Positions 12,601 through 27,200 of a stretch of DNA of 64,000 nucleotides are shown in pieces. This stretch comes from Symsagittifera roscoffensis. Lineage: Eukaryota > Xenacoelomorpha > Acoela > Convolutidae. Location: contig NC_087066.1 of assembly GCF_963678635.1 (NCBI RefSeq), forward strand, positions 36,643,152 to 36,707,151, written 5' to 3'. The position numbers were made by a program, and so were the translations under genes. Below the pieces are notes generated by a model. The model saw only the letters and a program-made list of their open reading frames with translations, was not told the origin of the DNA and made no database searches. The first letter of the stretch is position 1. The number at the start of each line of letters is the position of its first letter.

Positions 12601-15600
12601 TTCTCATAATAATTTCCTTTATTCCACTTGTGTAATAGATTTAACTGTATTGGTATGGGTTTTTTTATTCCATTCCGATACTGCTTGGTGGTCACATCAC
12701 CGTTTTGGTTCACAAAACAGGAAATGTCAGTGCGATGTTGTTGGTGTAAGGTTGGCGTAAGGATGACATCCGAGTAAAAATTGTTTCGCTATGAATTCGC
12801 TGTGCGCTCGAACAGGTAAAATTTGTGTTTCAGAAGTGTAAATGATCAATTGGTGACATCATTACATACACATTTATAGTTCTTAATGCCCTATTTTGTT
12901 TTGTTGGCAGCTCTTTCCATTTAGTATCACTTAAAGTGGGAGACCGCTATGACTTATTGTCGTGTAAGTTAGTTCCAAGGTCTACTTATCGCATCCCCAC
13001 ATGGTTCCTGCTAATTTTCTTAAAGATGTTATTTCTACTATGAACTTTTTGACATTTTTTAGTGATATGCTATCCAAAGTTCATTAGCCCATCAAAGGTA
13101 ACGCCTAAAATTTCGGGTTTTTGTACTGAGGTAGTTTATCTGAATCTACTTAAACACCTGGGTCCTCATTCAGTTCTGCCTACCGGTAGCGAACACTATG
13201 GCAGAAGATTCATCAACGGATAAGCTAAGGCTCCTTTTGAGAAGAAACTTAATTAGTTCTGTTAAATATTTGTTAATTGGTTGCGCTAGATCTTGAACAT
13301 TTGACCCAGATTTTATAATAGTTACATCGACAGACTCAGTTAGCTTGGAAATATAGATATTGAAAAACGATGGTGAGAGTACCCCTCCTTGTGCAACCCC
13401 TTGTTTTACGTTACGCCTTCTGGAAATTAGGTCATTGTAAACCTCGATAAATATAAATCTACCTTGGAGGTATCCGCTCACACATCTTCTTTCGTTGTTG
13501 CTTAGACTGCTTTCTAACATATCGTTGAGGAGTACTGTGTAGTTAACAGTGTTAAGTGCCGCGGTCAGATCAAAAGCCACTAATAACGATCTGCCAGGCG
13601 GGCGTGCTTTGTTCATTCCTTTTTTAACCGTAAAGATACAGTGTAGAGCGGTAATTGTGGACCTCGATTTTCTGAAACTATGCTGATCTTCAGCTGATGG
13701 GGTTTTGAGGCCAAACTCTGGGAGTAATAGCCGTTCTTTTATTTTAGCAACAAGGGAGAGGAGAGCAAAAACCTGTAGCTTTTTGAATGCCCTGGATCCT
13801 TTCACGGTTTCAATATTGGGAAGACTTTACCTACTTTCCAATTCTGCGCGATAACGCATGTGCCTAGTGACAGATTGATCAGGTGGGTTAGAAAAAACAC
13901 GCCCTTAGGCCATAAGTAATGCAAGTGTATAGGGGCGATTTGGTCCGGCCCGAGTCCTTTACTCTTCTTTGATTGTTTTATGGCTTCTTGCACCATTAAG
14001 GGCGAGAGTTGTACTTCGTCAATTGTAAGGTTTCTAGGTTTTCTGACACTGGGCTTTTTTGCTTTCGGTACCAACTCAGGATGAGGCGTGAACTCTTGAA
14101 TAATAAGAAAAACTTGGCACATTATGTGGATCGAAGGTTTCTATCGATTCGCCACACTTGATTGATTTGTTACTTTGTGGTCTGGACGTGCAACTGGATA
14201 AAGCTTTAATGGTTGACCAAAGTTTGTTGCAGTTGACCCTGTAGTCAATTGTATCCAGGAACTTAGTCCTATTGTCTCTTTTGTAGTCTTGGATAGCTTT
14301 ATCTATTTTCCAATTGAGCTGGGCTATATCTTGTTTTCGAGGATTTGCTACCTGAGCTTCGTCCCTTTTCTTATTTAGCTTAATCGCTTACGGGGGAACG
14401 TCGACTTTTTCTCATCTGAAGGCACCTTGAGGGGGAAAACATGATGCCTGTTTACAAACTGTATCACTTAGCAATTTTCGCCTTCATATACATCTTTTGT
14501 AGGAATAGAGTGACTGAAAGCTACTTCTGTGTCTTCTTTGAAGCTGGCCCAATTGGCTTTTTAAAAAAAATTATGTCCTCTTGGTTGAATTTATGTCCTT
14601 TTGGTTGAACGTAGCGGTTGAATGGTCCAGTTTTATGTTATAATTATTGCTTGGTGATCGGAAACCAGTTTGGATACAGTTTTCCAGTCCTTACTCAACG
14701 CTATTGTGGGCTCGCTAACGTAATCTCGGGTGAGCTCTCAGTTTCCTTGTTGACCCTCGTTGGCGTGTCTTCGTTGATAACGATTAGTTCAGAATCAGAG
14801 ATTTCATTTGCTAGTTCAATTCATTTTTTATTGGACTCCAACTTAGAACACCACAACTCATCGTGCCTGTTGAAACCTGCTTTACAACTTGAGGATGGTG
14901 GTATGTAAACGTTGCAAAGAGTGATGTTAGAGTTGCCAGAGAGCAGTTTCACTCCTTGCTGTTCAAGATTTTCATCGTTTAATTGATTGCTTAGTTCGAT
15001 TTTCCGGTAGCTTATGCTTTTATGTAATATAAAGGCCAGACCTCCACCTTTTCCTCTGCTTGCAATTCTAGGTTTAGAAACTATTTCATAGTCGGGTGGC
15101 GATTTAAGGCAGGTATCCGGGAGCATAGTTTCTTGAATTGCCGCAATGAGGATTTGGTTAGTGTGCATAAAATCGCAGATAGTAGAAAGTTTCGGTCTGA
15201 GACCATTTGCAATTAGTTGTAAGATATTGAAGTGTTCGTAGTTGTTAAAATTCTTTGTTTTTTAGAAGTTCTTGGTTACGATTATGGGCTTTGTTGTTTG
15301 AAACTACGTGGTTGCTATTTTGGGCGTCGCCAGTTGTTTGGTTCTTTTGGTACCATTTCGTTAAAAAAAAGTAGCAATTCCACTGATAAACACGTTTTAG
15401 TGCCGAGCAATTCAAGTGAATCTATCCCCCATAATGGCACCATATGTTTGATTGGGTCGTACGGATGGATTTGAGACAAATGCTGCTTTCATATCTTGGT
15501 CTAGGGTTTCCTTCAATCCTTCAACCCTGGGTTTCCTTCAGGAGAATTAAGTTTTTCTCAAATCCAGCAGTTCGATTGAGCGGGAGCAGGGTTGCTGGTT

Positions 15601-18600
15601 TGTTCTGCTCCGTTGTCAAAATCACCGGTTCTGGCACTGGCACCAACAACCAGCTGTCTTCTTGACAGCTCCTTGGGTGGGGTGAATGGCATTAGGGTCT
15701 TTCCAGCATATTTGCGAGGAGACGTGGCTTTTCCACTGAGAGGGGTCCATCCATAAAACCATAATTGAAAACTCGTGCAAAGTTGTCAGGATTTGTCTAC
15801 CCTCGAATTTCGTCAAGATAGCTTCCAATTTACCCAAACGAGAAAAAATATGGAGCTAGATTGACTAAATCAGTGCAATTTCCGAAAAAGGTTATTTTTG
15901 AACCTCTCACTTAACAATAGCCAGCTCATTATAGCGTTAATTTTTGATTTTTCTACGAAATAAACTTTCCATGGGAACCAAACCACAGGCCTCGAACATC
16001 CCACTCGACTTACAAAAACTCGGCACCAAATACAAAAAGACACAATATTTCAAGTAAGAATTTGGAATATAACAAACTTAAGGCATTCACACCAACTTTG
16101 AATGTAACAAATCGCAAAGCATTACACCACATAATGTTAAAATTATGTATTTTAAGATATTGAATTAGAAGTTTGAGATAATTATATTAGAAATTTTGAG
16201 TTAGAAAAACTCTGAAAGCGAGTTTTTACGATTGTTTATGTTGCTTGAAACAAATCGCTTTTTGTTGGTTCATTTAAGAAATAAAAATGCATCAACTGTG
16301 TCAACTTTTTACTATTCGAATGTCAAAGCACATGCTACCAAAAAGCTGTAAAGGTGCCTCAAAAGTTTAGGCTAAGTGTAAAGGCTTAGCTTAGAAAAAC
16401 ACAAGTGTAAGCAATGCTCGTAAGCTCCTTAGCGTTATCAAGGAAATCGTGAAGAATGGTAATCACTTACCTGTAGCTAGATGAACTATGAAGGGGCTCT
16501 CAATCTCCAATAGCTTGTCTAGACAGTAAGCACATGTGGCAATGATTCCGTTCACGCACAAGTCAACGGGAATGCAGTCGAAGTTGATCCGAGGGTCGAA
16601 AGTGTTGAGCTTCCAGATACCGTACATGCCAGCACAGAATGCACCTCAAATTAAATCATAGTAATTCCTTTATATTGTATTGGCTCTTTGATAAAAAAAA
16701 AGAGGCAATCAAAGATTTCCATTATTCCATCAATGGCTCTCAGACAATCAAATGCATAAACACAGTTATCTCAGCAGCAATTATCTAACTGAAAACTATC
16801 AAGCAACAATCCAATTGCTTCAGCAATGATAATTCAGCATACCTGTGATTGCGTTCATATTGTCTATGAAGCCCGGTTGTGGCTCATTCAGGGCAGCCCC
16901 AATGATAGTTGGTCTGACTATAGCTACGGGGAAGGGACACGATCGCAAGTCTATCTCGCCCTGTAAGTAGTTCTCAGCCATAGCCTTACTGTAAGTGTAA
17001 CTATTGGGGGATCTTTTCAACAGGTATGGCTGTAACGCCTCGCCCATTTCAGGGCTCATCCATCTAAACATAATTGTAACAAGAACATTCAATTAAGTAG
17101 CTTATCACTCGACGTGACCTTAGAATTTTACTCATGGCAGCATTTAAATTTTCATCCCGACTGCATATAATATCTACTTTCTGGCAAGGCCGGCTATTGT
17201 TCACAAATAGTGTTTTCCACTTAGGAGGGCCTAAATAAACGTGATGATGATGATGGTGATGATGATTTTTCTCGCGGGTTTGGTCGCGTTCAGAGGGGCG
17301 AAGCAAAGACCCATGTTTACGCTCACGGCAATCAAAATCCAAACCAGGGGGAGAGGAGCCCGTCAATGAGAAAAGCTTAGGCTACATTGACGGGCGATCC
17401 TCCTCACATCACAAACTCACCCAAGGAGTGGCCGTCCATGGGGAGAAAACACAGGCAATAAACACCCGAAACCAAACGCGGCATGCAGAAGCACTGGCTA
17501 GAGCGAATCTGTACCATGATGTGAAGGTAAATCCCGGACAATGGAAGTGCTCTGTGTGCGAGGTCAACATAACCCAAAGAGAATGGTCGGTGACAATGGG
17601 TGCAAAAGGTGGACACTGGAAGTCCACTTCACTAGGTAAAGAAGGCCGATGGGACATATCCTTCAAAGCAGAATGCTGTCGGCGAACGTAAGCGGGACGA
17701 CCCAAGCAGATAGTCCTGACGGCACCGCAAAACTGCAGAGACGGATCCAGAAAAAAGGGAAAGTTCAAAAGACAAGGCAAGGAGGAAGGGGAAAAGTAAC
17801 AACACCATCATATGGACCTGGAACATACAAAGAGCTCGAGTGACATTCCCCCACCGGATCAGATTTTGCGAAATGTTACGGATGGTCACCAAATGCCAAT
17901 GTTACGGATGATGCTGATACGCGGGGAAAAAGTGGTGTGTTTCTCAGGGACAAATGGGCGGCAGATTGGATCGAACAGGGGTACAAAAGACATTGCAGAA
18001 AGCGAAACACGGAAGTGGACGTCAACGGAGTGAAACTCGTCGCAACTTACTAACGAGTGTGGAACGGACATACTCAAGAGTTCACCGAATACAGTTAGAA
18101 ACTGGAAGACATGCTATATCAAACAACCTCTAGGAAATTGGCGGAGATTTCAACTCCACTGTCGGGGACACCAGAGCTAGAAGCAGAGATGAGATGGCCA
18201 GCTTGTTTACAATAGGCAGAACGAACACTGCAGTTAGAGACCTGATAGAGTGGTGTCACGCACAGCGGTTGACATGGATGTGGTCTTCCGTGAGCCAGAA
18301 GAACAGAGTTACATGGAAGAACCCGGCGTTCTCCAACGTTTACTTCTCACAGACTATTCAACGTTTACCACTCACAGGCAATGAGGAGAGCCCAAAAGGC
18401 AAGGAGACTTGCGGCTCAGGCAAAGGACGTAGCCCTAATAAAATAGCATCCCTAATATTAGCACTTTACAAATGCCTTAAGAAAGCAGTTATTGCCTTAA
18501 TACTAGCTACAATTCTGAAAATCGTTTTTTCGAACCACAATACGAACCGATATAAAATTTCTACCCACCAAGATCACAAGACTTGAACAGATTTAGACAT

Positions 18601-21600
18601 CCTAGTCAAAATCAAATACCCCGGTCGAGAGACAAATATTTCAACCACGACAAAAAAAAATTTAACAACATCACGAGCTCAATTCAAAATACCCTCACCG
18701 CCTGCATCTTCCACTTTAGTTAAGTTCAAAGAACCAAACCTACCATCAGACTACCTCGGTTCAACTCCAACCTCTGAACAAATAAGAGAAAACGCATTCA
18801 ACCCACCAACCCCTTAAAGCAGATTTCCGTATTGGATGAACTACACATTTCCCAACGGCGAACCAAGTCTAGCAAACGAATCAATCGATCTTTCTTCTAG
18901 AACCCTTTCAACAACCCTACCAGAAACACTTTCTCTAACATCACCATCAGTAACAAAGATCTCATCTCTGAATACCTTTCCCATAAATTTAAACAACATC
19001 TGAATAATCGATATCAAGAACTACAAAACACTATGAACCCTTACGACTATAATAGAACACTTTTGTAGCACCTCCTCCTTTATTCGGTCAACATCTAGAT
19101 ATCACCCGACTCCACAGTTGGGCATTAAACAGATTACAATATAAACACGACAATCACAAAGATATACAAGATCATAATATTCTAACTTCAACTCAGCAAA
19201 ATCTCAAGCTACCATTCGAATTACGTATAAAAGCTACAAAACCTAACAAATCATTCACTACCATTATCTGAACCAGACATTATAGTAAAATCTTTGCCTC
19301 CTCCATTTATTTGTACAGAACTAACTTGCAAATACGATCGGTTATACATCTTTTTATAATCCTTAGTCAGGACTGTCATACTCATGTATCTTTTGATATG
19401 GTCATCTTTTAATATCATTTAGCTTCTTGCATGTTTCGAACCAACAGTTAACAACAAACCATCCCCGCGAAGAGGACCACGAGAAGACAATCAACAAAAA
19501 CATTAGATAAATATGCAATGAACCAAGAAACAATATGCGAATCAACCACTAGCAATCGAAACAGCTAACGTCACTGCTACATTTTACTCCAAGACCCGCG
19601 CTACAATACTTGTAGGGTAAAAATTAGAGAAAAGAAAATACACTGCTCATAAGTATCTTATGGAAACAAAAACAGTCTACATCACGAATCATACTATCAG
19701 AATACTATTGAACGACTAGTACACCTCAACCTGGAAGATTTTAAAAATGGACTGAAACGATTAACGCTAGTTTAAAACAAAGAAAATACCTGAACACCCG
19801 AACACTTGTAAACTTCTAGATTCAACACATGATCAACTTGAGCAAAGTCAAGGCCATATACAACTCGACGAAAAATACCCGTAACACGGACGATTGATTT
19901 ATGATCTCCACGATAGAAATAGGATACCTCATATTGGTAAAAAATAATCTATCAAATTGTAAAGCTAGCACAAAAAACACTGGATAACATCAAATAATGT
20001 TTTTTAATTGGAAAATACAACTGGAACAAGCTCAACTCAGAGATTGGGAAGACGAAACTATAACATATCAAGGCATTCGCTTACCTTGTAAGAAAGATCA
20101 AGGATATTGCGACCCTCAACTCGCACCCAGGCAACCCTTGTTTGGTTCATTGAAAACACATGCAACACTTTTCACGTAGCTAAAACTCAAGCACGAATAA
20201 TTAAAATTCGCAAGAAGTATTTCAGAGAATCGATATCATTAGAGCCATTAAATCCTTTAAAAAAGTAAGCTACAAGTCCCTTTAGAAATATAGTAGGAAT
20301 TGAGAAGGAATTACCACGTTTTCAAATATACCCAGAAACATAATTCGCATGTAAATATTGGAAACCACTATTTAAAACCCTATATTCCGAAATTCTAGTT
20401 GAATACGTAAAACGAGTAGATATGAAAACAGGACGATGAAAAACCTTATACACCAGTTAAATTACAACGAACCAACGGTTAAATTGGAGGAAGACTCCTT
20501 CCAGACGATGAAAAATCTTATACACCAGTAAAATTACAACGAACCAACGGATAAATTGGAGGAAGACTTCTTCCAGAAAACCGCGACAGTACACGCTTAC
20601 AAAAACTATCACTAATGTACCACTATCCATTATGATATACACCTGGAAGTGAAACATAATTACAATTTAAGTAGAATTTTTCAAGAAATGTCTCTATCAG
20701 TTTTCAAACATTACATCTTTGTGAATTAGAAAGAACACAAATACTACAACCATTAGCACTAGCAGTATTAAAATTCCTTAGGCAGGATACCTCCTCTCCG
20801 GAAATTGCTCAAACTTCATCGATTACGAGGGAAACATCCTTCGACACTACATTTGCACTAACATAGTTTCACCACTCTAGCAAAAGAAGATAAACATTAT
20901 ATTCTAAGTCTGATATACAAGATCACATTCGAACAACAGTTCCAGGAAATTCTCACAAAAATGGACACCATAAAGGCAATCCATCAATCAAAATCCAAGG
21001 AAACTCGCTGAAACAGCTGGTCTCTCAGATATCTACAACCAAGATTATAGAGGATATTTTAAAGTTATTGAAGATTAAATTTACCTCAATGGAGAAAAAT
21101 ACGGCTCACATGATAATTCTCCAATTAATACCTTTTGTATTCTTCACATCAAAAATGAATTACTAGCCTTTTTAGGGTGGGGGTGGCCCTATTAAACACT
21201 AGAAAGATTGACTACCATATAAGCCATGTTTAACATTACAAGATTTTTAATTTCACTTCCCAAAAGAACATACAACACATGTGCAATCCATACACAAGCC
21301 AGCGTAGCAATAATTTTTTTCGCAGGTTCTTTGGAAGTTTCTCTAAATCAATAAATAAAACATTACTAGTCGCACAAATTAATGGTTACAACAAGAAATT
21401 ATCACAAAATCAACCTATACGATAATCAACAAAATACCACACACAACACCGACAGCACCACCACATTACCACAATTTATCAAATTGAAAAATCATTCACA
21501 AATTGTTCCTTAAACAAAGTATAGAACCACATTTTCTAGCATCACAACTACATCAACAATGAACTGCAACGCAGTCCCATCTCACATATTACACATCAGC

Positions 21601-24230
21601 CACAAAACACTCACGAAACTTAACAAATAATGTTACAACCTCCAACAGTTATTGTTCTCAAAATAACAATGATTTTAGCCGACGATGAGCCCTCAACTTG
21701 ATCTCTCCATCGCTCTCACTCTTGTGCATTCAATCTCCAACGACAATTCGTTTTCTGACCTCGCCTCTTCTCCCTTGCCACTATTCAGCCCCAGTTTCTC
21801 AAATTTCTGACCCAAATCATCTCACAGGCACTCTGCTGATTCTATTCAAACAGTTTTTGACACACAGTATTCTTCGAATAACTCTGCCATCGATAAACCT
21901 GATGAATTTCTCAACTCAGAACCGAATACCACTACTATGTACTCACAACCACCTTTTACCCCAATAAATCCCCCCGTTCCCGAATAAACCACTCGATTTC
22001 TAGCTCCTACACTGATGCAACCCCAAACCTTTCATCTCTCTCTAATACTCTCCCTGATACCCCGAGTCCTAACACAGACGACCAATTAGGAAGCGACCTC
22101 GACAATTTTATCTGACACCAGCAACAAATTCATCACACTGACCGACAACTTACAATCCATCAACTAACACACTCAGCCTCACCCTCAGAAACATCAACAT
22201 AATCCATTCGTAAAACTCCCACTCGTGCGAAACGGATCCTCCTGAAACGAAAGTACTCCGCTATTCTACCTCGATACTTAATAACCCGACCTTCGTCATC
22301 TCGACTACTCCGAGGTTATCACCCTAGACACACTAACACTGCTCAATTCGTGATTGAAAATCTCCCATCCCCCCCCCCCCCAATTCAGCTATAATAACTC
22401 TGAACCCGAAAGCCAACGCGACTCCTACCTTGATGGATGAACACTCCCTCTTCCCTACTCTCTCATGGTTATCATTTTACAATTTCAATAACCGTTTAAA
22501 AATCCCTATTTGCAAAGCTGAAGACGATGAACTTCTATAAACATTCTACATTAAATAACTAAAGCACTACAGCTTAAAAACACCACTAGTATTGGATTAT
22601 TGCAAAATTATTAACTCCTCAATTCGAAACTCACTCGCCCACATTTCACGCACTCCCTTTCACTATTTCGCATAACTCCCTACTGTGATAATTATGTCTA
22701 GTTTTGCAAACTAATTGATAACAACTTTAAATTGCTTTCATTCCCTTCAAACTTTCCACAGATCCCGTTAGAAGAACGAATTAGAGCTGAACTTAAATAA
22801 GCAACGCATCTTAATAATACCACCGCACTAATAACATGTACAGGGAAGTCTCACGAAACTCAAAATCAGATTAAAACCGGATTAATTTAGATAAAACATT
22901 CGTTTGAAACTTGAATCAAAATTTTATTAAGACCACATGAAACCCTAGCAAAGATCAATTAAACACAAATTTAAAACAAACTGTTTTTTAAAAAGGACAC
23001 AACTACGAGAAAAAACAGAAAACACCTCACACAAAAAGAAAGCAAGGTTATAAACAAGTAACGACTACTCAAAGAGACGCTCAAAAGTATTTCCCAACTC
23101 GCCAGTAAAAGACATCCTGAGAATGCTCGATAGCCGGCCTCACCCAGCGCGCAAAAACCACGCTTAAGACCCAACACCTCACACAAAAAGAAAGCAAGGT
23201 TATAAACAAGTAAGGACTCTACTCAAAGAGACGCTCAAAAGTATTTCCCAACTGGCCAGTAAAAGACATCCTGAGAATGCTCGATAGCCGGTCTCACCCA
23301 GCGCGCAAAAACCACGCTTAAGACCCAACCCACTCTGTTTTTCCCAAGAGTTGCTCTAGGTTGAACAACTTTAAATTGCTTTCATTCCCTTCAAACTTTC
23401 CACAGATCCCGTTGGAAGAACGAATAAGAGCTGAACTTAAATAAGCAACGCATCTTAATAATACCACCGCACCAATAACATGTACAGGGAAGTCTCACGA
23501 AACTCAAAATCAGATTAAAACCGGATTAATTTAGATAAAACATTTGAATCAAAATTTTTTTAAGACCACATGAAACCCTAGCAAAGATCAATTAAACACA
23601 AACTTAAAACAAACTGTTTTTTAAAAAGGACACAACTAAGAGAAAAAACAGAAAACACCTCACACAAAAAGAAAGCAAGGTTATAAACAAGTAAGGACTC
23701 TACTCAAAGAGACGCTCAAAAGTATTTCCCAACTCGCCAGCAAAAGACATCCTGAGAATGCTCGATAGCCGGCCTCACCCAGCGCGCAAAAACCACGCTT
23801 AAGACCCAACCCACTCTGTTTTTCCCAAGAGTTGCTCTAGGTTGAGCAACTCTTTAGAATGACTTAACTGATTAAAACGCTTTAGCGAAAATAACTAACG
23901 AAGAATATAACTTAAGAAAATTCAAACTGAAACTACTAAAAGATCCAGATATATATTTATATAAAAGATATCACAGATCTACAGAAACGAGCAGCAAAAG
24001 GGAGATTAAACTCAACGACATTCCAACTCTGAAATAGCAAATCTATTGGTTTTTTTGCCCGAAGTTACAACCCTCACAAGATACAAAGTATGGAGCCAAT
24101 ATCGCATCCAAGGTATATATGAACAAGAACAATGTCCAACTCCATATTGAACTCAAAATAATCATTAACACGAATCTGCAACCTTGATCCGATCTTCTAA
24201 CTTACTACTAATCTCTTCAACCTCTCTCTG

Positions 24231-24263
<33 letters not shown>

Positions 24264-27200
24264 TTCACTCTCAACAACATATATTTCACTGACCACGAGC
24301 AACTGCCACTCTTCTCAAAAAACTTAGAATACACTCCTTACATTCTTCACAAGAAAACTTGATTCAAAAACTTTCCAAGCCCCGCATGGGTTGAACCAGT
24401 TTAAATTAAGTTATTTTTATATCCAATTGCAATCTTCGATAATTCAGTATTGTTGCAGCTTCTTTGTCGTCTACCCAAAACTTTTAAAATTTCTTTCTGG
24501 TGCTACCAGTGTGAGTTATCTTATTGCTCTTTTTACAGTGTTCTTTTGTCCTTCAGATATGTCCTGATGATGAGTTTTGTTACTTGAAATGCATTGACAT
24601 TTTCCATCTTTTCGTTTTACTGAAGATGTTATTTCCTTTAAGACTATTCGTCACCCTTCTATCGTTTTACAACGCACAGGGGCTATTCACTCAGTAAAGT
24701 TGAACTTACGAAAAGTCGGTTCGCCTTATTTTACGCCAAAAATTTCCTAAGATTGTCTCTCAGACAAGCTTATCCCTAGAGTTCTGCGCTTTCGTATTCC
24801 TCAGAATGGGTGTTTCGATAATGGCACTGTGAGAAGTTCCAATTGAATTAATTGAAACTTGAAAATCATAAAGTAGTCTGTCAACTTCAAGACATCCAGA
24901 AGATTTAAGAAGAACACCGAGCTGCTTTACGTTTTGTTACCCGTGTTCTTATTCCATTCTTTAATATTCTATCAAAGGGCTCGTACTTACAGCTTAAAAA
25001 CTGAATACTCTTTTCACCATGCAAAAAAAAAGCTTCTACAATTGTCATCCAAACAAGAACAATCTTCTACAATTGTCTGCGCATAAAGAGCCTGTTCCTT
25101 TACTGTTGTGAAGTCGTGTATAAAATTACTTGTGTGGGGTGCAACGCCCTTTATGACAGGCAAACTGTCCGTAATCTTACGACTCGTCTCCGCGAACATA
25201 GTTACAAGGCTGCTCCAGTTCGACAACATTTAGATGCTTGTAATTTTCCAAAATCAACAATTCTGTCAAGCACAAAAATTTTTGAAAGAAATAATAGTCG
25301 GTCAATTTTTCTATCATTGGAATCGCTGACTATTTCCCAGTTAGGACCATCCATCAATACTTGCGACAATGTCAAATCGAAGGACTTGTTACTGAGAGTT
25401 CATTGACTCGAATGGGGAGCGCGTAGTTCAGTATTGTTGCAAATCTGTTGTCACCTACCCATAACTTTTATAAAATTTCTTTCTGGTGCTACCAGTGTGT
25501 GTAATTTTATTGCTATTTTTACAGTGTTCTTTAGTTCTTCGGATATGTCCTGATGATGAGTTTTGTTACTCGAAATGAATTGACATTTTACAAATTTTCG
25601 ATTTTTATGAAACTTTTTAAAAAAACGAGAAAAGCTCCATCTATCAAAAGTTTCTTCATCTATCAAGTTTTGTCTTAACATATTAAAGCCCTTTCAGTCG
25701 AAAATCAAACGACGTTACAAAGTTTTGAAAACATTTTCTCAGTTTCGAGAAAAATCCGATTGAAATTTTTGATTTTTTAGGTCAATTTTAATCGAATAAA
25801 GCGAGCGAGCAAGCAAGCAGGCTTATTTACGCTAAATTTAAACCGTTAACAATAGATTATGTGTGCCAATGAAAGATTCACAAAAACAGCTATCTAGGGG
25901 ACTAAACAGAGAGAGCCACAGGTTTCGATAACGTACAGTACCCATCATCAACTGGAGGCGCCTAATCCAAAAATGACGAAGACTGGAATAACGCGGCCAA
26001 GCTAGTAAATGACAGGAAAATGTGGAAGAAACCTAGTGACCGAAAAACGCGAAGAAATGATTCCATGAGATGTGCCAGGTGAAAGCAGGAGAAAAGAAAC
26101 AAACAACATGTCGACCAAGAAGAGAATCGGAGTTAAGATGCAGATGGGAAAAAGTCTGCAAGAGCAAGCCTGGTCTGGCTCTGGCACAGCACGAAAGGAA
26201 ATGCATAGAAAGGCGATGAAAGAGTTCAGTGCTGAAAGTGCTCTAGAATTTTTGTCACACAGCACAATCTCATCATCAACTTCAAAAGATAGCCAGCTGA
26301 CAAATGGAACAGAGTAATGAACGCCACGAAACCGGAAAAAAAAATTTGACCGAAAAAAGTTTTTTGAAAAATTTCAACATTCGAATTTCGAAGAAAAACA
26401 AATAGATGGGCTAAAAGCTCTTTGAATATGTGGAATAATTCATGATTGACACTTTTCATGATAAAATTAACCCAATTTGAGAAAACTAGATTAATAGGTA
26501 AAACTTTTATTTAGCTGGAAAATCTGATAATCAATTTCCATTATTATCAGTCGATCACGACGCAAGTTTAATTTGTTTCGACTAGAGATCGATCACGTTT
26601 TTCGTTTCCTTTACAATTTTCTGTTCGATAGTGGAGTTTTCCTTCCGTTGAACAAAAAAAGTGGAGTGAACTGAAAAAAAATCAAAAGTCAAACCGCGGA
26701 AAATCAAAATTGAGCGTGAACAAATTTACAGACTTTTTCCTGAAAAAAATCCCCAAGATTGATATAAGAAGTTTCACTACGTTCATTACTCTTAAAAATG
26801 CAATGGAGCACGGCAAGTAATGTGTGCACACTGTAACTAAAAGTAAAACCCGAAAAACATGTCAAGGCACAAGAGAACAGCGTAATCAGAAAAACAAAGA
26901 TGCCATTTTTGTGGAAGAGCGATAACATGCAACAAAATTGCGATACACGAGATGAAATGCCATAAATAACACCAAACCCAGGCCGAACCAGCGGCGTAAC
27001 GGGACGAACTTGATGATAATGTGCTGCTGCTGCTGCTAATAATGATGTATTAAGAATTATGCAAAAAGATGATAATAATTCAATTGTATTAAGAACCAAA
27101 ACAAACTTTAAAAAAGCTCACTTGAAAGCCTGTATTATATCCTCCGCTTTCTCATTCAACGGGAAAATTGTTTCTGTCTGCTTGTAGCCTTGCTCGGTAT

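Larger units (their letters stand above)
11888..15840 (-). mobile_element. Decayed non-LTR retrotransposon with endonuclease, RT and RNase H remnants
   Basis: Read on the minus strand, domains are in the order of a Jockey/CR1-type LINE: an endonuclease (about 15240-14821), a reverse transcriptase (14122-13170), a C-terminal CPECR...H-type segment (12513-12331) and a 3' tail of (AAC)n at 11888-11905. A possible ORF1/zinc-finger remnant lies at 15240-15840. Stops and shifts break all frames, and the catalytic YADD region is missing, so the copy is dead. Clade assignment is tentative. Confidence 0.8.
18441..23833. mobile_element. G-poor decayed retroelement-like block
   Basis: The plus strand is strikingly poor in G and rich in A and C for over 5 kb, unlike its neighbours. 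Readable stretches on the plus strand are short and interrupted by many TAA/TAG/TGA codons. A Cys-containing stretch at 19997-20179 continues, shifted, as FHVAKTQARIIKIRKKYF. A Ser/Pro-rich stretch lies at 21690-21990. Basic stretches lie near 22850-23150. The block ends in a terminal repeat shared with 45470-46135, so an old LTR-type element, perhaps with an envelope-like gene, is the best guess. I recognise no RT or protease. Confidence 0.45.
24441..25612 (+). mobile_element. Internally deleted Penelope-like element
   Basis: Two direct repeats of about 180 bp (24441-24625 and 25427-25610) flank a short body. Both contain TTTCTTTCTGGTGCTACCAG, a TTTTTACAGTGTTCTTT segment and a hammerhead ribozyme motif, as in the tandem pseudo-LTRs of Penelope-like elements. 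The body retains a C-terminal GIY-YIG endonuclease domain. At about 1.2 kb, most of the RT is gone. It lies in FAR intron 1, opposite to the gene strand. Confidence 0.8.
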
